A DNA stretch of 57,563 bases from JAVBKB01 sp031554275 (lineage in GTDB: Bacteria > Bacillota > Bacilli > JARBTR01), in contig JAVBKB010000018.1 in the NCBI GenBank assembly GCA_031554275.1, positions 1 through 57,563 of the forward strand, written 5' to 3'. The stretch's first letter is position 1, and the number at the start of each line of letters is the position of its first letter. Both the position numbers and the translations under genes were made by a program. Shown here in pieces: positions 27,315 through 36,521 of the stretch. The notes beneath the pieces were generated by a model that saw nothing but the letters and a program-made list of their open reading frames with translations, searched no databases and had not been told where the DNA came from.

Positions 27315-28433
27315 TCACTGATTAACAATTTCTAATTGCCCTTTGTATAATTGCGCTTGCAGTAATGGTTGGTCTATCTCTTTGGCAATTCGCTTCAACT
27401 CACGCACCTCACCAGGTGCAACGATAGAAATCACTATTCCTTTTGCACCTTGTCTGCCGGTCCGTCCTGATCGGTGTACATATTGTGTTGCCAAAGTAGG
27501 CACATCTATATTGATTATGAAGGGGAGCTCTACGATATCCAAACCTCTGGCTGCTACATCTGTCGCCAGTAGCAACGAATATTTTCCTGCACGAAATCCT
27601 TTAATGGCTGCCTCTCGGTCTTGCTTTTTGGTGTCACTGTGTAGGACTGCTAGGTTCACATTTTTGAAAATTAGTTTATCAGCGAACACGGACAAGTTGC
27701 CAATATCCTTGGCAAATGCAAGGGCTCGCATTCCTTTAGACTTTGCGAGTTTTTCTAATAAAGAAATTTTGTCTCTTTTATCACATATTAGATAGACATG
27801 TTGTACTTGAGACTTTAGTTCGGCAGTCTTTTCAAAAGTAATTAGTTCGGGTTCTTTCATCCATTGTTCGGCAGTTGCTTGCATTTCTTTTGAAACCGTT
27901 GCTGAAAAAAGCACAACTTGGCGATCTTTCTGTGTGCTCTTGATAATCGCAGAGATGGTTTGCAGATGTTCTTTCACAAGCAGGCAATCTCCCTCATCGA
28001 GAACTATTGTCTTCACTTCATGCATCTTCATTTTCTTTTTCTTGATCAATTCTTCAATTCGCCCAGGTGTTCCTATCACTAGCTGTGGCTTCTTCTTTAA
28101 CTTTTCCAATTGTCGATCTAGGGCCACTCCGCCGATGAAAGATGCCACTCTGACACCACCTCCGTTTGCCCATTCCCTTGCAACATCAAATATTTGCATA
28201 ACCAGCTCACGGGACGGCGCTAGCACAACCGCTTGGATACTATCGCTGTCAGATTGGATCAGTTCCAGAGCTGGAATCAGGTAGGCGAGTGTTTTACCTG
28301 TGCCAGTCGGAGATTCTGCAATGACATCTTTCCCAGCAATTATAAGTGGGATCGCTGCCTGTTGAATATCAGTTGTCTGCTCAAAACCCGCTTCTTTCCA
28401 TTCCTTTTGTAAAAATTCTTTTATAGCTAACAT
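27315..28433 (-). CDS. yfmL: DEAD-box RNA helicase, YfmL type
   Basis: 372 residues, the core of a DEAD-box helicase with almost no C-terminal extension, like B. subtilis YfmL (about 376). Motifs in order: Q motif TTDIQQAAIP, I SPTGTGKT, Ia APSREL, Ib TPGR, II DEGD, III SAT, V ATDVAARGLD, VI HRSGRTGR. Motif II reads D-E-G-D rather than D-E-A-D; the catalytic Asp-Glu are kept. YfmL functions in ribosome assembly and cold growth in Bacillus; the same role is inferred here. Confidence 0.88.
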   Translation of the reverse strand: MLAIKEFLQKEWKEAGFEQTTDIQQAAIPLIIAGKDVIAESPTGTGKTLAYLIPALELIQSDSDSIQAVVLAPSRELVMQIFDVAREWANGGGVRVASFIGGVALDRQLEKLKKKPQLVIGTPGRIEELIKKKKMKMHEVKTIVLDEGDCLLVKEHLQTISAIIKSTQKDRQVVLFSATVSKEMQATAEQWMKEPELITFEKTAELKSQVQHVYLICDKRDKISLLEKLAKSKGMRALAFAKDIGNLSVFADKLIFKNVNLAVLHSDTKKQDREAAIKGFRAGKYSLLLATDVAARGLDIVELPFIINIDVPTLATQYVHRSGRTGRQGAKGIVISIVAPGEVRELKRIAKEIDQPLLQAQLYKGQLEIVNQ

Positions 28434-28478
28434 GAGTAAAACTCCTTAATCTTCATGGTATTATTCTATTGTCTTACT

Positions 28479-28718
28479 CTATTTTACTTTCCGTTTCTCT
28501 CTACGTATAGTGCCAGTTGACCAAGTGGACTGTTTTTGTTCCACTTGGCGGGCAATTTGCCTCTTTCTAGTAATCGTTCCCACTACTAGAAGAATTATTG
28601 CCACAAGAACAAAACCCCAAGACAATAAGTTCCCGCCTGCTTTTGGACCGAAGTGATTGGCTAATGCTAGCAGTAAATATAAATATCCAAATATTTCGAA
28701 AGTGTTAATGCTTTTCAA
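28479..28718 (-). CDS. Small two-helix membrane protein
   Basis: 79 residues with hydrophobic segments at ~8-22 and ~33-50 and a strongly basic tail (RRKRQIARQ…RREKRKVK). No family recognised. It follows closely the divergent 56-residue gene promoter region and precedes the helicase gene by 46 bases, so it may be co-transcribed with it. Confidence 0.6.
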   Translation of the reverse strand: MKSINTFEIFGYLYLLLALANHFGPKAGGNLLSWGFVLVAIILLVVGTITRKRQIARQVEQKQSTWSTGTIRREKRKVK

Positions 28719-28797
28719 ATAATCACTCCTATAGGATTTTTGCGGTAATTATATTATAATAAAGAGTAGAGAATAAAAAGATAAAGGAGTTTTACTC

Positions 28798-28968
28798 ATG
28801 TCAGACAAAAAGAAAGTATCTCTTCAAGAGCTGGTGCAGAAGAAGTTAAACGATAAGAAGCAACAGCAAGAGGAAGATAAAGTTTCCTCAAAGCCAACCC
28901 AAACCAAGGGGATGAAAAGCCAACTCGCAAAGAAACCATCAACTACTCGACGCAAAATGGGATCGTAA
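28798..28968 (+). CDS. Small basic protein, 56 residues
   Basis: ATG 28798 follows ATAAAGGAG with normal spacing. The product starts MSDKKKVSLQELVQKKLNDK and ends KKPSTTRRKMGS: highly charged, Lys/Gln-rich and net basic, probably one helix followed by a disordered tail. No homologue recognised. A terminator overlaps its stop codon, and a promoter-like AT-rich stretch (TATATTATAATA) precedes it, so it is likely a real monocistronic gene. Confidence 0.7.
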   Translation: MSDKKKVSLQELVQKKLNDKKQQQEEDKVSSKPTQTKGMKSQLAKKPSTTRRKMGS

Positions 28969-28982
28969 TGGTCCCTTTTTTT
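28960..28982 (+). terminator. Terminator overlapping a stop codon
   Basis: GGGATC and GGTCCC form the stem with the TAA stop (28966-28968) inside the hairpin, followed by seven or more T. Confidence 0.75.
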
Positions 28983-29077
28983 GTGGATTTTCGCTCTCTC
29001 ACGAAGGTGATTTGAAAAACTTGCCGTGCTAAAGCGCCTGTCCTACTTCGAATTCGAATTCATTCTTACAATTTCTT

Positions 29078-29100
29078 AGAGCTTCGGGCTCTTTTTTTGT
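29078..29100 (+). terminator. Second terminator hairpin
   Basis: AGAGC-TTCGG-GCTCT followed by seven T. No intact gene lies directly upstream (28983-29077); it may back up the preceding terminator or belong to a lost gene. Confidence 0.75.
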
Positions 29101-29213
29101 TTAGCGTGCATTGGAAATACCTCTTACTAATATGTTTATTCGCATTTTCGGGTTTCAAAACCTGCTTTTTGTCTATATTAAAATGTGAATTATTCTAATT
29201 TATGGAGGTTTAT

Positions 29214-30749
29214 ATGACGATTACGTTACCGCAATTCCCAGAATCTTATTGGCTTGCTTCAACCCCAGCCAACTATTATCCAGCATTGGCTGAAGATATC
29301 GAAACCGAAGTCTGCATTATTGGTGGTGGGATTACTGGCATGACGACTGCTTATTTACTAGCGAAGCAGGGTAAAAAAGTTGTACTAGTTGATTCCGATG
29401 TTCTCTTTGCTGGTACTACTGGTAATACAACTGCTAAAGTCACCGCTCAACATGGATTAATTTATGATGAGTTCACAAGGTTTTTTGGATTAGATAAAGC
29501 GAAGCAGTTCTACAAAATGCAGACTGATGCAATCAGTTTGATCAAAAAAACGATTCAGGACTTACAGATAGATTGCGCTTTCACCAGTGAAGATGCCACC
29601 ATTTATACCAATGATGATAAGGAAGTTCAGAAGATCCAAGATGAATTCAAGGCTTATCAAGCTCTCGGTATTGAAGGTGCTTACATTGAGAAAGTGGCTT
29701 TACCAATTGCTTCGAAGGCAGCTGTTGTGATGAAGCAGCAGGGGCAGTTCCATCCTTTGCAGTATCTGGCAAAGCTCCGGGACGCCTTCGTAGAATTGGG
29801 CGGACAAATATTTGAAAGAACAGTTATCACGGACGCTATCGACAAAGGAGGGGTAACTGTCACAACGAAATCGGGCAAGAAAATCAGCTGCCAATTTGCT
29901 GTCATTGCTTCACACTTCCCCTTTGTTGATAAAATGGGCTTCTACTTTGCCAAAATGCATGTAGAGCGATCTTATGTGATCGCGATCAAAACCGACTTTG
30001 CTTATCCTGGTGGTATCTTTATCAATGCGGAGCAGCCTACTCGATCGATTAGACAAGTGAATTACAACGGCGAGAGCTTGTTGTTAGTGGGTGGGGAAAA
30101 TCATATTGCGGCGCGCGGAGAGCAAACAAGCCATCTCTATGAGAACTTAATGCAATATGCGATGGAACACTTTGCACCAACGGAAGTTCGATACAGATGG
30201 TCTGCACAGGATTTGGTATCGACAGATAAGTTGCCATACATTGGTCCGATTACCTCTGGTAACGAGAAAATCTTAGTGGCAACGGGATTCCGCAAATGGG
30301 GTATGACAAACGGAACAGCAGCTGCTCAGATATTGACTGATACAATTATGCGGAGGAAAAATGAATTTTCAGAGCTAGTTTCACCACAACGGTTCCATCC
30401 TGTTCCTTCTATTAAAAACCTTGCAAGCAATTTAGTCGAGATGGCGAAGGAATTAGTGGGCGGCAAATTAGAGAAAATCGATCGTACACCTGAAAGCTTG
30501 GCGATCGATGAGGGTGGTGTCGTAAAGGTTAATGGCAAGAGGGCAGGCGCCTATCGTGATCTTGATGGGAAATTACATTTAGTCGACACCACTTGTACTC
30601 ATATGGGTTGCGAGCTCAATTGGAATAGTGGTGATCGGTCTTGGGACTGCCCCTGCCACGGATCACGCTACAATGTTGCTGGAGAAGTTATGGAAGGCCC
30701 AACGAAGAAACCTTTGAAGAAGGTAGAAATTGAAGGATTGGATGAGTAG
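29214..30749 (+). CDS. yhfW: FAD-dependent oxidoreductase with C-terminal Rieske domain (YhfW type)
   Basis: 511 residues from ATG 29214; the ATGGAGG at 29202 is better read as the ribosome binding site. An N-terminal DAO (glycine/D-amino acid oxidase-like) flavin domain carries the dinucleotide motif CIIGGGITGMTTAYLLAKQG and the ATGFRKWGMTNGTAA motif. A Rieske [2Fe-2S] domain occupies the last ~75 residues with both ligand boxes, CTHMGC and CPCHGS. The architecture and length match B. subtilis YhfW, whose substrate is not known to me. A cytosolic redox enzyme is expected. Confidence 0.9.
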   Translation: MTITLPQFPESYWLASTPANYYPALAEDIETEVCIIGGGITGMTTAYLLAKQGKKVVLVDSDVLFAGTTGNTTAKVTAQHGLIYDEFTRFFGLDKAKQFYKMQTDAISLIKKTIQDLQIDCAFTSEDATIYTNDDKEVQKIQDEFKAYQALGIEGAYIEKVALPIASKAAVVMKQQGQFHPLQYLAKLRDAFVELGGQIFERTVITDAIDKGGVTVTTKSGKKISCQFAVIASHFPFVDKMGFYFAKMHVERSYVIAIKTDFAYPGGIFINAEQPTRSIRQVNYNGESLLLVGGENHIAARGEQTSHLYENLMQYAMEHFAPTEVRYRWSAQDLVSTDKLPYIGPITSGNEKILVATGFRKWGMTNGTAAAQILTDTIMRRKNEFSELVSPQRFHPVPSIKNLASNLVEMAKELVGGKLEKIDRTPESLAIDEGGVVKVNGKRAGAYRDLDGKLHLVDTTCTHMGCELNWNSGDRSWDCPCHGSRYNVAGEVMEGPTKKPLKKVEIEGLDE

Positions 30750-31239
30750 CGTTTCACATGAATAGTTTTTACCTGATATGATTCTGTGGTAATACTGCTT
30801 TGCTGACGGGGATGACAAGCAGCTCATAAGCGAGTTGAGTACAATCGCTTGCATGTCATTCTCTGAAACTGCTACTCATCTGTCTTATGCACCACAATAT
30901 TTTGTGGAAAGTTATCGTCACTACAGTTCCAGCTATAGCTGATGAGTCACATTTATCGACTGAGAATTTATTGCTGAGTCAACAATACCACAACACTTGA
31001 AACAATTTCGAAGTGTCCTTAATTCTACTACGCTTTAGTAAAAACTCAGGATTGTGATGACAAACATCTAGCGTACTGCTTTGAGTTTTTCAAGAAGTCC
31101 TTTCGCTTCTTTTTTCAACTTGTCAATGCTACATCAACTGATTTTCTGCTTTCAGAAATAATATTCCTCCCGTTACTTGTGTTTCTCCCTGTTTTTCTTA
31201 TAAAATAAGGACATCGAACAGATTGGAAGGGATTAATAT
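30750..31239. other. Intergenic region upstream of glnS
   Basis: 490 bases, no convincing gene. AAAAACTCA (31042-31050) and TGAGTTTTT (31082-31090) can pair around a long loop, and a second hairpin is listed next. No T-box signature was found before glnS. Confidence 0.5.
31092..31116 (+). terminator. Terminator-like hairpin before glnS
   Basis: AAGAAG and CTTCTT flank a short loop and are followed by further T. It would stop read-through from the yhfW side about 120 bases before glnS. Confidence 0.6.
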
Positions 31240-32883
31240 ATGGAACCAAATCATTCAAATTTTATCAGGGACATCATCATCGAGGATCTGAAGTCTGGAA
31301 AACACAAGGAGATTGTTACCCGCTTCCCTCCTGAGCCCAATGGTTATTTACATATTGGTCATGCCAAGGCCATCTGCGTCAGCTTTGGATTGGCAGATGA
31401 ATTTGGTGGGCGCACGAATTTGCGTTTTGATGATACAAACCCTACAAAAGAGGATACAGAGTACGTCGAGGCCATAAAGACAGACGTTAATTGGCTTGGT
31501 TTTGAATGGGATAACCTGTTCTTTGCGTCTGATTATTTTGAGGAAATGTATAATCGAGCAGTTCTTTTAATTAAAAAAGGACTTGCCTATGTCGATGATT
31601 TAACGGCAGAGGAAATCAAAAGCTATCGCGGAAATTTAACGGAGCCTGGAAAGAATAGCCCATATCGTGATCGTCCAATTGATGAAAACTTGGCTTTATT
31701 TGAGCGAATGCGTTCGGGTGAGTTCAAGGATGGGGAGAAGGTTCTTCGTGCCAAGATCGACATGGCCTCTCCCAATATGAATATGCGTGATCCAGCAATT
31801 TATCGCATCGTCCATGCGACTCATCACAATACTGGCGACAAGTGGTGTATCTATCCAATGTATGCATTTGCTCACCCTCTAGAGGATGCTATTGAGGGTG
31901 TCACTCATTCTATTTGCACCTTAGAATTCGAGGATCAACGCCCATTCTACCTTTGGGTAAATGAACATTGTGAAATGCCTGCGCAGCCAATGCAATATGA
32001 GTTCGGAAGATTGAATATTACTAACACAGTGATGAGTAAGCGGAAATTAAAGCAGCTTGTTGACGAAGGATTTGTTGATGGCTGGGACGATCCTCGGATG
32101 CCAACGATTTCAGGACATCGTCGTAAAGGTTACACACCTGAAGCGATTCGAGAATTTATCCATAACGTTGCTGTTGCAAAGACGCAAGGTACAGTCGAGC
32201 AGGAAATGCTCGAACATTTTATCCGTGAGGATTTAAAATTTAAATCTCCCCGAACAATGAGTGTACTCGCGCCACTGAAGGTGATCATCACTAATTATCC
32301 AGAGGGACAAATTGAATGGCTTGAAGCTGAGGTTAACCCTGAGAATCCTGAAATGGGCTCGCATAAGATTCCATTCGGTAGAGAAATCTACATTGAGCAG
32401 GATGACTTCATGGAGAATCCTCCCGATAAGTATTTCAGACTCTTCCCTGGAAATGAGGTTCGCTTGAAGAACGCTTATTTCATTAAATGTGAGAACGTAG
32501 TCAAGGATACCGAGGGTAAAGTGATTGAGATTCACTGTACTTTTGATCCTGAAACAAAGAGTGGCACAGGGTTTACTGGCAGAAAAGTAAAGGGTACAAT
32601 TCATTGGTTAGAGGCTACTCACGCCATCCCTGCTGAGTTTCGATTGTTCGAGCCACTGATTTTGGATGGACAAGATGAGGGTTCCTCATTCCTTGATAAC
32701 GTAAATCCAAACTCCTTACAAATATTGCAAGGGTATATTGGTCTAGATCTGAGCGCATGTAGTGCAGATGACAAGTTCCAATTCTTCCGTCATGGCTACT
32801 TTAACGTTGATGAAAAGTATACTTCCGCTGACAAGAAAGTCTTCAATCGGATCGTTTCTTTGAAAAGCTCTTTCAAGATGTAG
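31240..32883 (+). CDS. glnS: Glutaminyl-tRNA synthetase
   Basis: 547 residues, class I synthetase of the GlnRS rather than GluRS type: FPPEPNGYLHIGHAKAI (HIGH box) at ~27, RFDDTNPTKE, the adenylate-binding VMSKRKL (KMSKS variant) and the two C-terminal beta-barrels (FRLFPGNEVRLKNAY). It charges tRNA(Gln) directly. Most Bacilli lack it and use GatCAB transamidation instead, so its presence is a lineage clue. The start has GGAAGGGATT upstream. Confidence 0.96.
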   Translation: MEPNHSNFIRDIIIEDLKSGKHKEIVTRFPPEPNGYLHIGHAKAICVSFGLADEFGGRTNLRFDDTNPTKEDTEYVEAIKTDVNWLGFEWDNLFFASDYFEEMYNRAVLLIKKGLAYVDDLTAEEIKSYRGNLTEPGKNSPYRDRPIDENLALFERMRSGEFKDGEKVLRAKIDMASPNMNMRDPAIYRIVHATHHNTGDKWCIYPMYAFAHPLEDAIEGVTHSICTLEFEDQRPFYLWVNEHCEMPAQPMQYEFGRLNITNTVMSKRKLKQLVDEGFVDGWDDPRMPTISGHRRKGYTPEAIREFIHNVAVAKTQGTVEQEMLEHFIREDLKFKSPRTMSVLAPLKVIITNYPEGQIEWLEAEVNPENPEMGSHKIPFGREIYIEQDDFMENPPDKYFRLFPGNEVRLKNAYFIKCENVVKDTEGKVIEIHCTFDPETKSGTGFTGRKVKGTIHWLEATHAIPAEFRLFEPLILDGQDEGSSFLDNVNPNSLQILQGYIGLDLSACSADDKFQFFRHGYFNVDEKYTSADKKVFNRIVSLKSSFKM

Positions 32884-32928
32884 AGTAGTCTTCGATGTAA
32901 ATTCAATAACTCCAAGAAAATTTTTAAC

Positions 32929-32972
32929 CAAAAAACAACCACCTGATTTCAGTATCAGACGGTTGTTTTTTT
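32929..32972. terminator. Bidirectional terminator between glnS and thrC-like gene
   Basis: AAAAAACAACC-A-CCTGA pairs with TCAG-A-CGGTTGTTTTTTT. T runs flank it in both directions, as expected between convergent genes. Confidence 0.9.
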
Positions 32973-32987
32973 GACCTATTAGCTTGT

Positions 32988-34094
32988 TCACCCGCTCTTA
33001 ATCCCTGCACCACATAGCGGCATTACAAATGTTTGTGCCTCGCATTCTGGATGTTTCCTAATGTAAGCCAAATAACCAGCATAGTTTGCCGCCGAAGTGA
33101 TTTCAACATAGACACCGTGCTCTGCCATCTCTTTGCGTGCAGCCGAAATACCGATCTCGTCCACCGTCACCATGTCACCCGCAGTTTCTCTGATTGCCCT
33201 TAATATTGCAGCACCACGAGCTGGTGTTGCAATCGCAATCCCTTCAGCCAGTGTTTCACTCGTCTTAGTGACGGCTACTTCAACTTCTCCTGCAAAGAAT
33301 GCTTGCGCAATCGGTGAACAGTTCTCTGCTTGAATCGCAATAATTCTTGGCATCCTATCAATCAGTCCCCAGGCTATCATCTCTTGAAAAGCGATGTAAG
33401 CGCCAAGAAGCAATGTCCCATTGCCAACCGGAATAATGAAAGCATCAGGCAACTGCTGTCCCATTTGTTCATACACTTCATAAAAATATGTCTTGGTTCC
33501 CTCATAGAAGAATGGATTGAAAATATGGCTTGCGTAGAACAATTTGCTCTCTTCAACCTTATTGATTGCAGCGGCAGCAGTGTCTTCTCTTGTGCCAGCA
33601 ACTTTGTGAACAGTAGCGCCATGTGCCTTGATCTGCGCAATCTTCTTCTCCGAAGTTGCTTCTGGAACATAAATATGTGACCGAATTCCTGCTCGGGCAC
33701 CAAAAGCAGCGATTGCAGTACCTGCATTCCCACTACTGTCGGCTACTACTTCTTTCACGCCTAGCTTATTGGCAACTGCGATCAACACCGCTGCTCCACG
33801 ATCTTTAAATGAAAGCGTTGGTCCAAAATATTCTGCTTTGACAAGCAGTTTTGGTGCACCGAATACCAAAGGGAAAATCGGTGTCATCCCTTCGCCCATT
33901 GTAACCTGTTGCCAACTTGTTTCATTAGCATCAAAAGGCAATGCGGCTATGTATTTCCAAAGGGATTGCCCTTTTTGAGAAAAGTCGGGTTTGTTTTTCT
34001 GGTATTCAAGCATAAGAAGCCCTTCACAGCTACATTTCCAAGCATGTGATTCAACTGGATATTCCTTGTGACATTTACTGCAAATGTATTTCAT
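32988..34094 (-). CDS. Threonine synthase-like PLP enzyme
   Basis: 368 residues. An N-terminal zinc-ribbon-like stretch (CSKCHKEYP…WKCSC) precedes a fold-type II PLP domain. The PLP lysine lies in TLSFKDRGAAV, the substrate-binding loop is DSSGNAGTAIA, and the phosphate-binding glycine-rich loop is PVGNGTLLLGAY. This is the threonine synthase / threonine dehydratase-like group. True ThrC would convert phosphohomoserine to threonine; a lyase acting on another hydroxy amino acid is possible. The RidA-type gene just upstream on the same strand fits an enzyme that releases reactive enamines. Confidence 0.8.
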   Translation of the reverse strand: MKYICSKCHKEYPVESHAWKCSCEGLLMLEYQKNKPDFSQKGQSLWKYIAALPFDANETSWQQVTMGEGMTPIFPLVFGAPKLLVKAEYFGPTLSFKDRGAAVLIAVANKLGVKEVVADSSGNAGTAIAAFGARAGIRSHIYVPEATSEKKIAQIKAHGATVHKVAGTREDTAAAAINKVEESKLFYASHIFNPFFYEGTKTYFYEVYEQMGQQLPDAFIIPVGNGTLLLGAYIAFQEMIAWGLIDRMPRIIAIQAENCSPIAQAFFAGEVEVAVTKTSETLAEGIAIATPARGAAILRAIRETAGDMVTVDEIGISAARKEMAEHGVYVEITSAANYAGYLAYIRKHPECEAQTFVMPLCGAGIKSG

Positions 34095-34205
34095 TAATTT
34101 TCTCCTTTCGAAAAATTTTTTTTATGAAAAAATTTCGTTTCGTCTACGGTGCGCTAAATTGAAATGACAGTCAGTCAAGCGCCTAAGTCACTACTGTTTC
34201 CGCTC

Positions 34206-34616
34206 CTACTCGACAACTGCAATTGCTTCAATTTCAACGAGCATATCAAAGTGGATAGCTGATACTGCAATGATAGAGCGAGCTGGTTTGTATTCACCAA
34301 AGAATTCCGCATAAGCCTCGTTCAAAGCGTCCCAATGTCTAATATCTGAAATGTAGGCTGTGGTCTTTACAAGTTGATTGCGATTGGATCCGAGTTGCTT
34401 TAAGATGCGGTCAATATTGTTGAAAGCAACAGCTGCTTGCGCTTTCATATCCCCAGTGCATTTCTCTCTAGTAATTGGATCAATCGGCAGTTGCCCCGAG
34501 ATATAAACTGCACTTCCTACCTTCGTTGCTGGTGAATAATGTGCATTAATCTTTGCCGCATCCTTAACTTGGATCTGCTCCACATCAATTTTTTCAGAAA
34601 AATCGTTACCATTCAT
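34206..34616 (-). CDS. ridA: RidA/YjgF/UK114 enamine deaminase
   Basis: 136 residues from ATG 34616, which has GGGGA seven bases before it; the longer start at 34673 lacks a site. RidA proteins hydrolyse 2-aminoacrylate and related imines made by PLP dehydratases. The catalytic arginine lies in KPARSIIAVSAIHFDMLVEI, and the VYISGQLPIDP strand and QLVKTTAYI motif are typical. It stands 111 bases upstream of the threonine-synthase-like gene on the same strand, a sensible partnership. Confidence 0.88.
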   Translation of the reverse strand: MNGNDFSEKIDVEQIQVKDAAKINAHYSPATKVGSAVYISGQLPIDPITREKCTGDMKAQAAVAFNNIDRILKQLGSNRNQLVKTTAYISDIRHWDALNEAYAEFFGEYKPARSIIAVSAIHFDMLVEIEAIAVVE

Positions 34617-34849
34617 TTTGATTCCCCATTTCGTAAGGTGACATGGAACGGATTTGTCACCTGAAGTATGCATACTGTCTTTATTTTAACCTATTCTGTA
34701 TGCCTTAATTGAAAAAAATAACCAACAATTTGTTGGCTATTTTGTGATCTTTTCTAATTTATTTGATGTACTAATTTGAAATGATTTGTTCAAGTGGATG
34801 TTGCTCTACATATATTTTAGAATTCTGGACCGCTTTCTGATTTTCTTGC

Positions 34850-36049
34850 CTATTTCTTGAAGAACATCTTCATTGTTAACAAAAGTCCATTTGCCTTAAG
34901 AAAGTAGCCATGATCAATCAGCACTTTAAACAAATGGCCGATAAGCCCTTTAACATTATGTCCATATACAAGTCCAGCAGCAACCTTTCCAATTGACATC
35001 ACAGTACCGCGATAGGTGAAATGAAATGGGCTACTTTCGATTTCGCGTAATTGGTTTACTAAATGATACCCCAAATACTCACCTTGTTGAGATGCCAACT
35101 GTGCTGTTTGCGGATAGGGATTCCCTTCTTCGTCGAAGCAAACGCTTGAATCACCAATCACATAGACATCTGCCCACTCCACAACTTCAAGAAATTCCTT
35201 GATTTGCACACGTTTTGTTCTACCCACTTCCGGAAAACCCGCTTCATGAATAATGTTATTTCCCGTGACACCAGTTGCCCAAACCACATTTCGGCTGGCG
35301 ACTTTAGTGCCATCTGCCAAAATAATTCCACTCTCATCAACTGAGGCAATTCGTTGACCAATTGTAACTTCCACACCATGATTGCTTAGATATTCTAGTG
35401 TGTAATCGGTCAATTGTTTTGGAAAAGCAGGTAATATTCTATCTGCTGCTTCGAGACACAGGATCTTAATCTTGTCCTCGGGAATGTTGCATTGTCTCGC
35501 AATGCGCTGTTTCTGATCGATCATTTCTCCTAAGAATTCAAGTCCAGTGAATCCAGCGCCTACACAAGCAATCGTACACCGAGCATCATCCTTATCTTCA
35601 TGCCACGCCAGTAAATTGGCAACCATTTTTTCATAAATAGCTCTTGAAGAGTCTCGAGTTGAAATGAACTGCGCATGCAAATCGACGCCTGGAATCTGAA
35701 AGGTTTGAGGTTCACCACCAAGACATGCAACAAGAATATCGTAACGAATGGATTCCGAAGTTAAGTGAACAGTCTTTTCTTCCTTGTGTATCGACTTCAC
35801 GCGATCTTTGATAAAAGTAATATAGTTTGGATCAATAAGCTCACTTATTTTGACAGAAACAGCTTCATTAGATAACTTTCCAGATGCAATTTCATGTAGC
35901 TTGTAAGTGATGAATTGATAGTCGTTTTCATTAACAAGAACAACTTCTGCTTCCTCAAGATCCAATTTCTTTTGTAGCGTTATTGCAGTCATCATCCCTG
36001 CAAAACCACCACCCAATATGACTATTCTTTTTTTAGCCAATCCAATCAC
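34850..36049 (-). CDS. ndh: Type II NADH dehydrogenase (NDH-2)
   Basis: 399 residues, a membrane-peripheral flavoprotein that passes electrons from NADH to quinone without proton pumping. FAD-binding RIVILGGGFAGMMTAITLQ opens the protein; the NAD-binding loop is CVGAGFTGLEFLGEM; the FAD-contacting ADVYVIGDSSVC and the quinone-site AQLASQQGEY are present. The C-terminal helical segment (HLFKVLIDHGYFLKANGLLL) is the membrane anchor. The start is uncertain: GTG 36049 or TTG 36040. Confidence 0.88.
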   Translation of the reverse strand: MIGLAKKRIVILGGGFAGMMTAITLQKKLDLEEAEVVLVNENDYQFITYKLHEIASGKLSNEAVSVKISELIDPNYITFIKDRVKSIHKEEKTVHLTSESIRYDILVACLGGEPQTFQIPGVDLHAQFISTRDSSRAIYEKMVANLLAWHEDKDDARCTIACVGAGFTGLEFLGEMIDQKQRIARQCNIPEDKIKILCLEAADRILPAFPKQLTDYTLEYLSNHGVEVTIGQRIASVDESGIILADGTKVASRNVVWATGVTGNNIIHEAGFPEVGRTKRVQIKEFLEVVEWADVYVIGDSSVCFDEEGNPYPQTAQLASQQGEYLGYHLVNQLREIESSPFHFTYRGTVMSIGKVAAGLVYGHNVKGLIGHLFKVLIDHGYFLKANGLLLTMKMFFKK

Positions 36050-36385
36050 CCATCCAATTTTTAAAAAAGTCTCATAAGAAAATCAGTTCGATTGTACAAT
36101 GATTACCTAAATTTCTCAAATTGTTTGGTTGGCAAAATGTTCTACGGTGGTTTTTCGTTAAAATCATCATAAATAATGACTGCTAGCATTCATTAAAGTG
36201 ATGTGAAAGTGATGTATTGTTTTTGGAGAAATTAGGTAGAAAAGAATTAGGTGAGACTCGTAATGTGCACAATTTGCGATTATGCAACAAATCGGGAACT
36301 GCTCCCAGATTAGCCTGTTCGGAGAGATGAAAAAAGCGTGTTGAATACGTCCCATTCGCTTGAAACTTTTCATCCTACATAGCAA

Positions 36386-36413
36386 CAAAAATCGGCGAAA
36401 GCAGATTTTTTCT
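36386..36413 (-). terminator. Probable dnaB terminator
   Basis: On the minus strand AAAAAATC-T-GC-TTTC-GC-C-GATTTTT folds into a hairpin with a T tail, about 110 bases after the dnaB stop. The remainder of 36050-36521 carries no gene that I trust. Confidence 0.6.
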
Positions 36414-36521
36414 ATACTGTAAGTTGAGGAAATTTGCAACGAAATATTGTGACGACTTTTTCAATACGCTTCTTCTGATTTATCATATTCATATTCGAGC
36501 TTTTTGTAGCTCCGTTAACAG

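Noticed and set aside
30750..31239. Possible T-box or other riboswitch before glnS
   Set aside because: No AGGGTGG T-box core and no specifier-type stem were found.
36167..36439. 90-residue minus-strand frame between dnaB and the NADH dehydrogenase gene
   Set aside because: Cys/His/Ile-rich low-quality composition, no binding site, and it spans the likely dnaB terminator hairpin.
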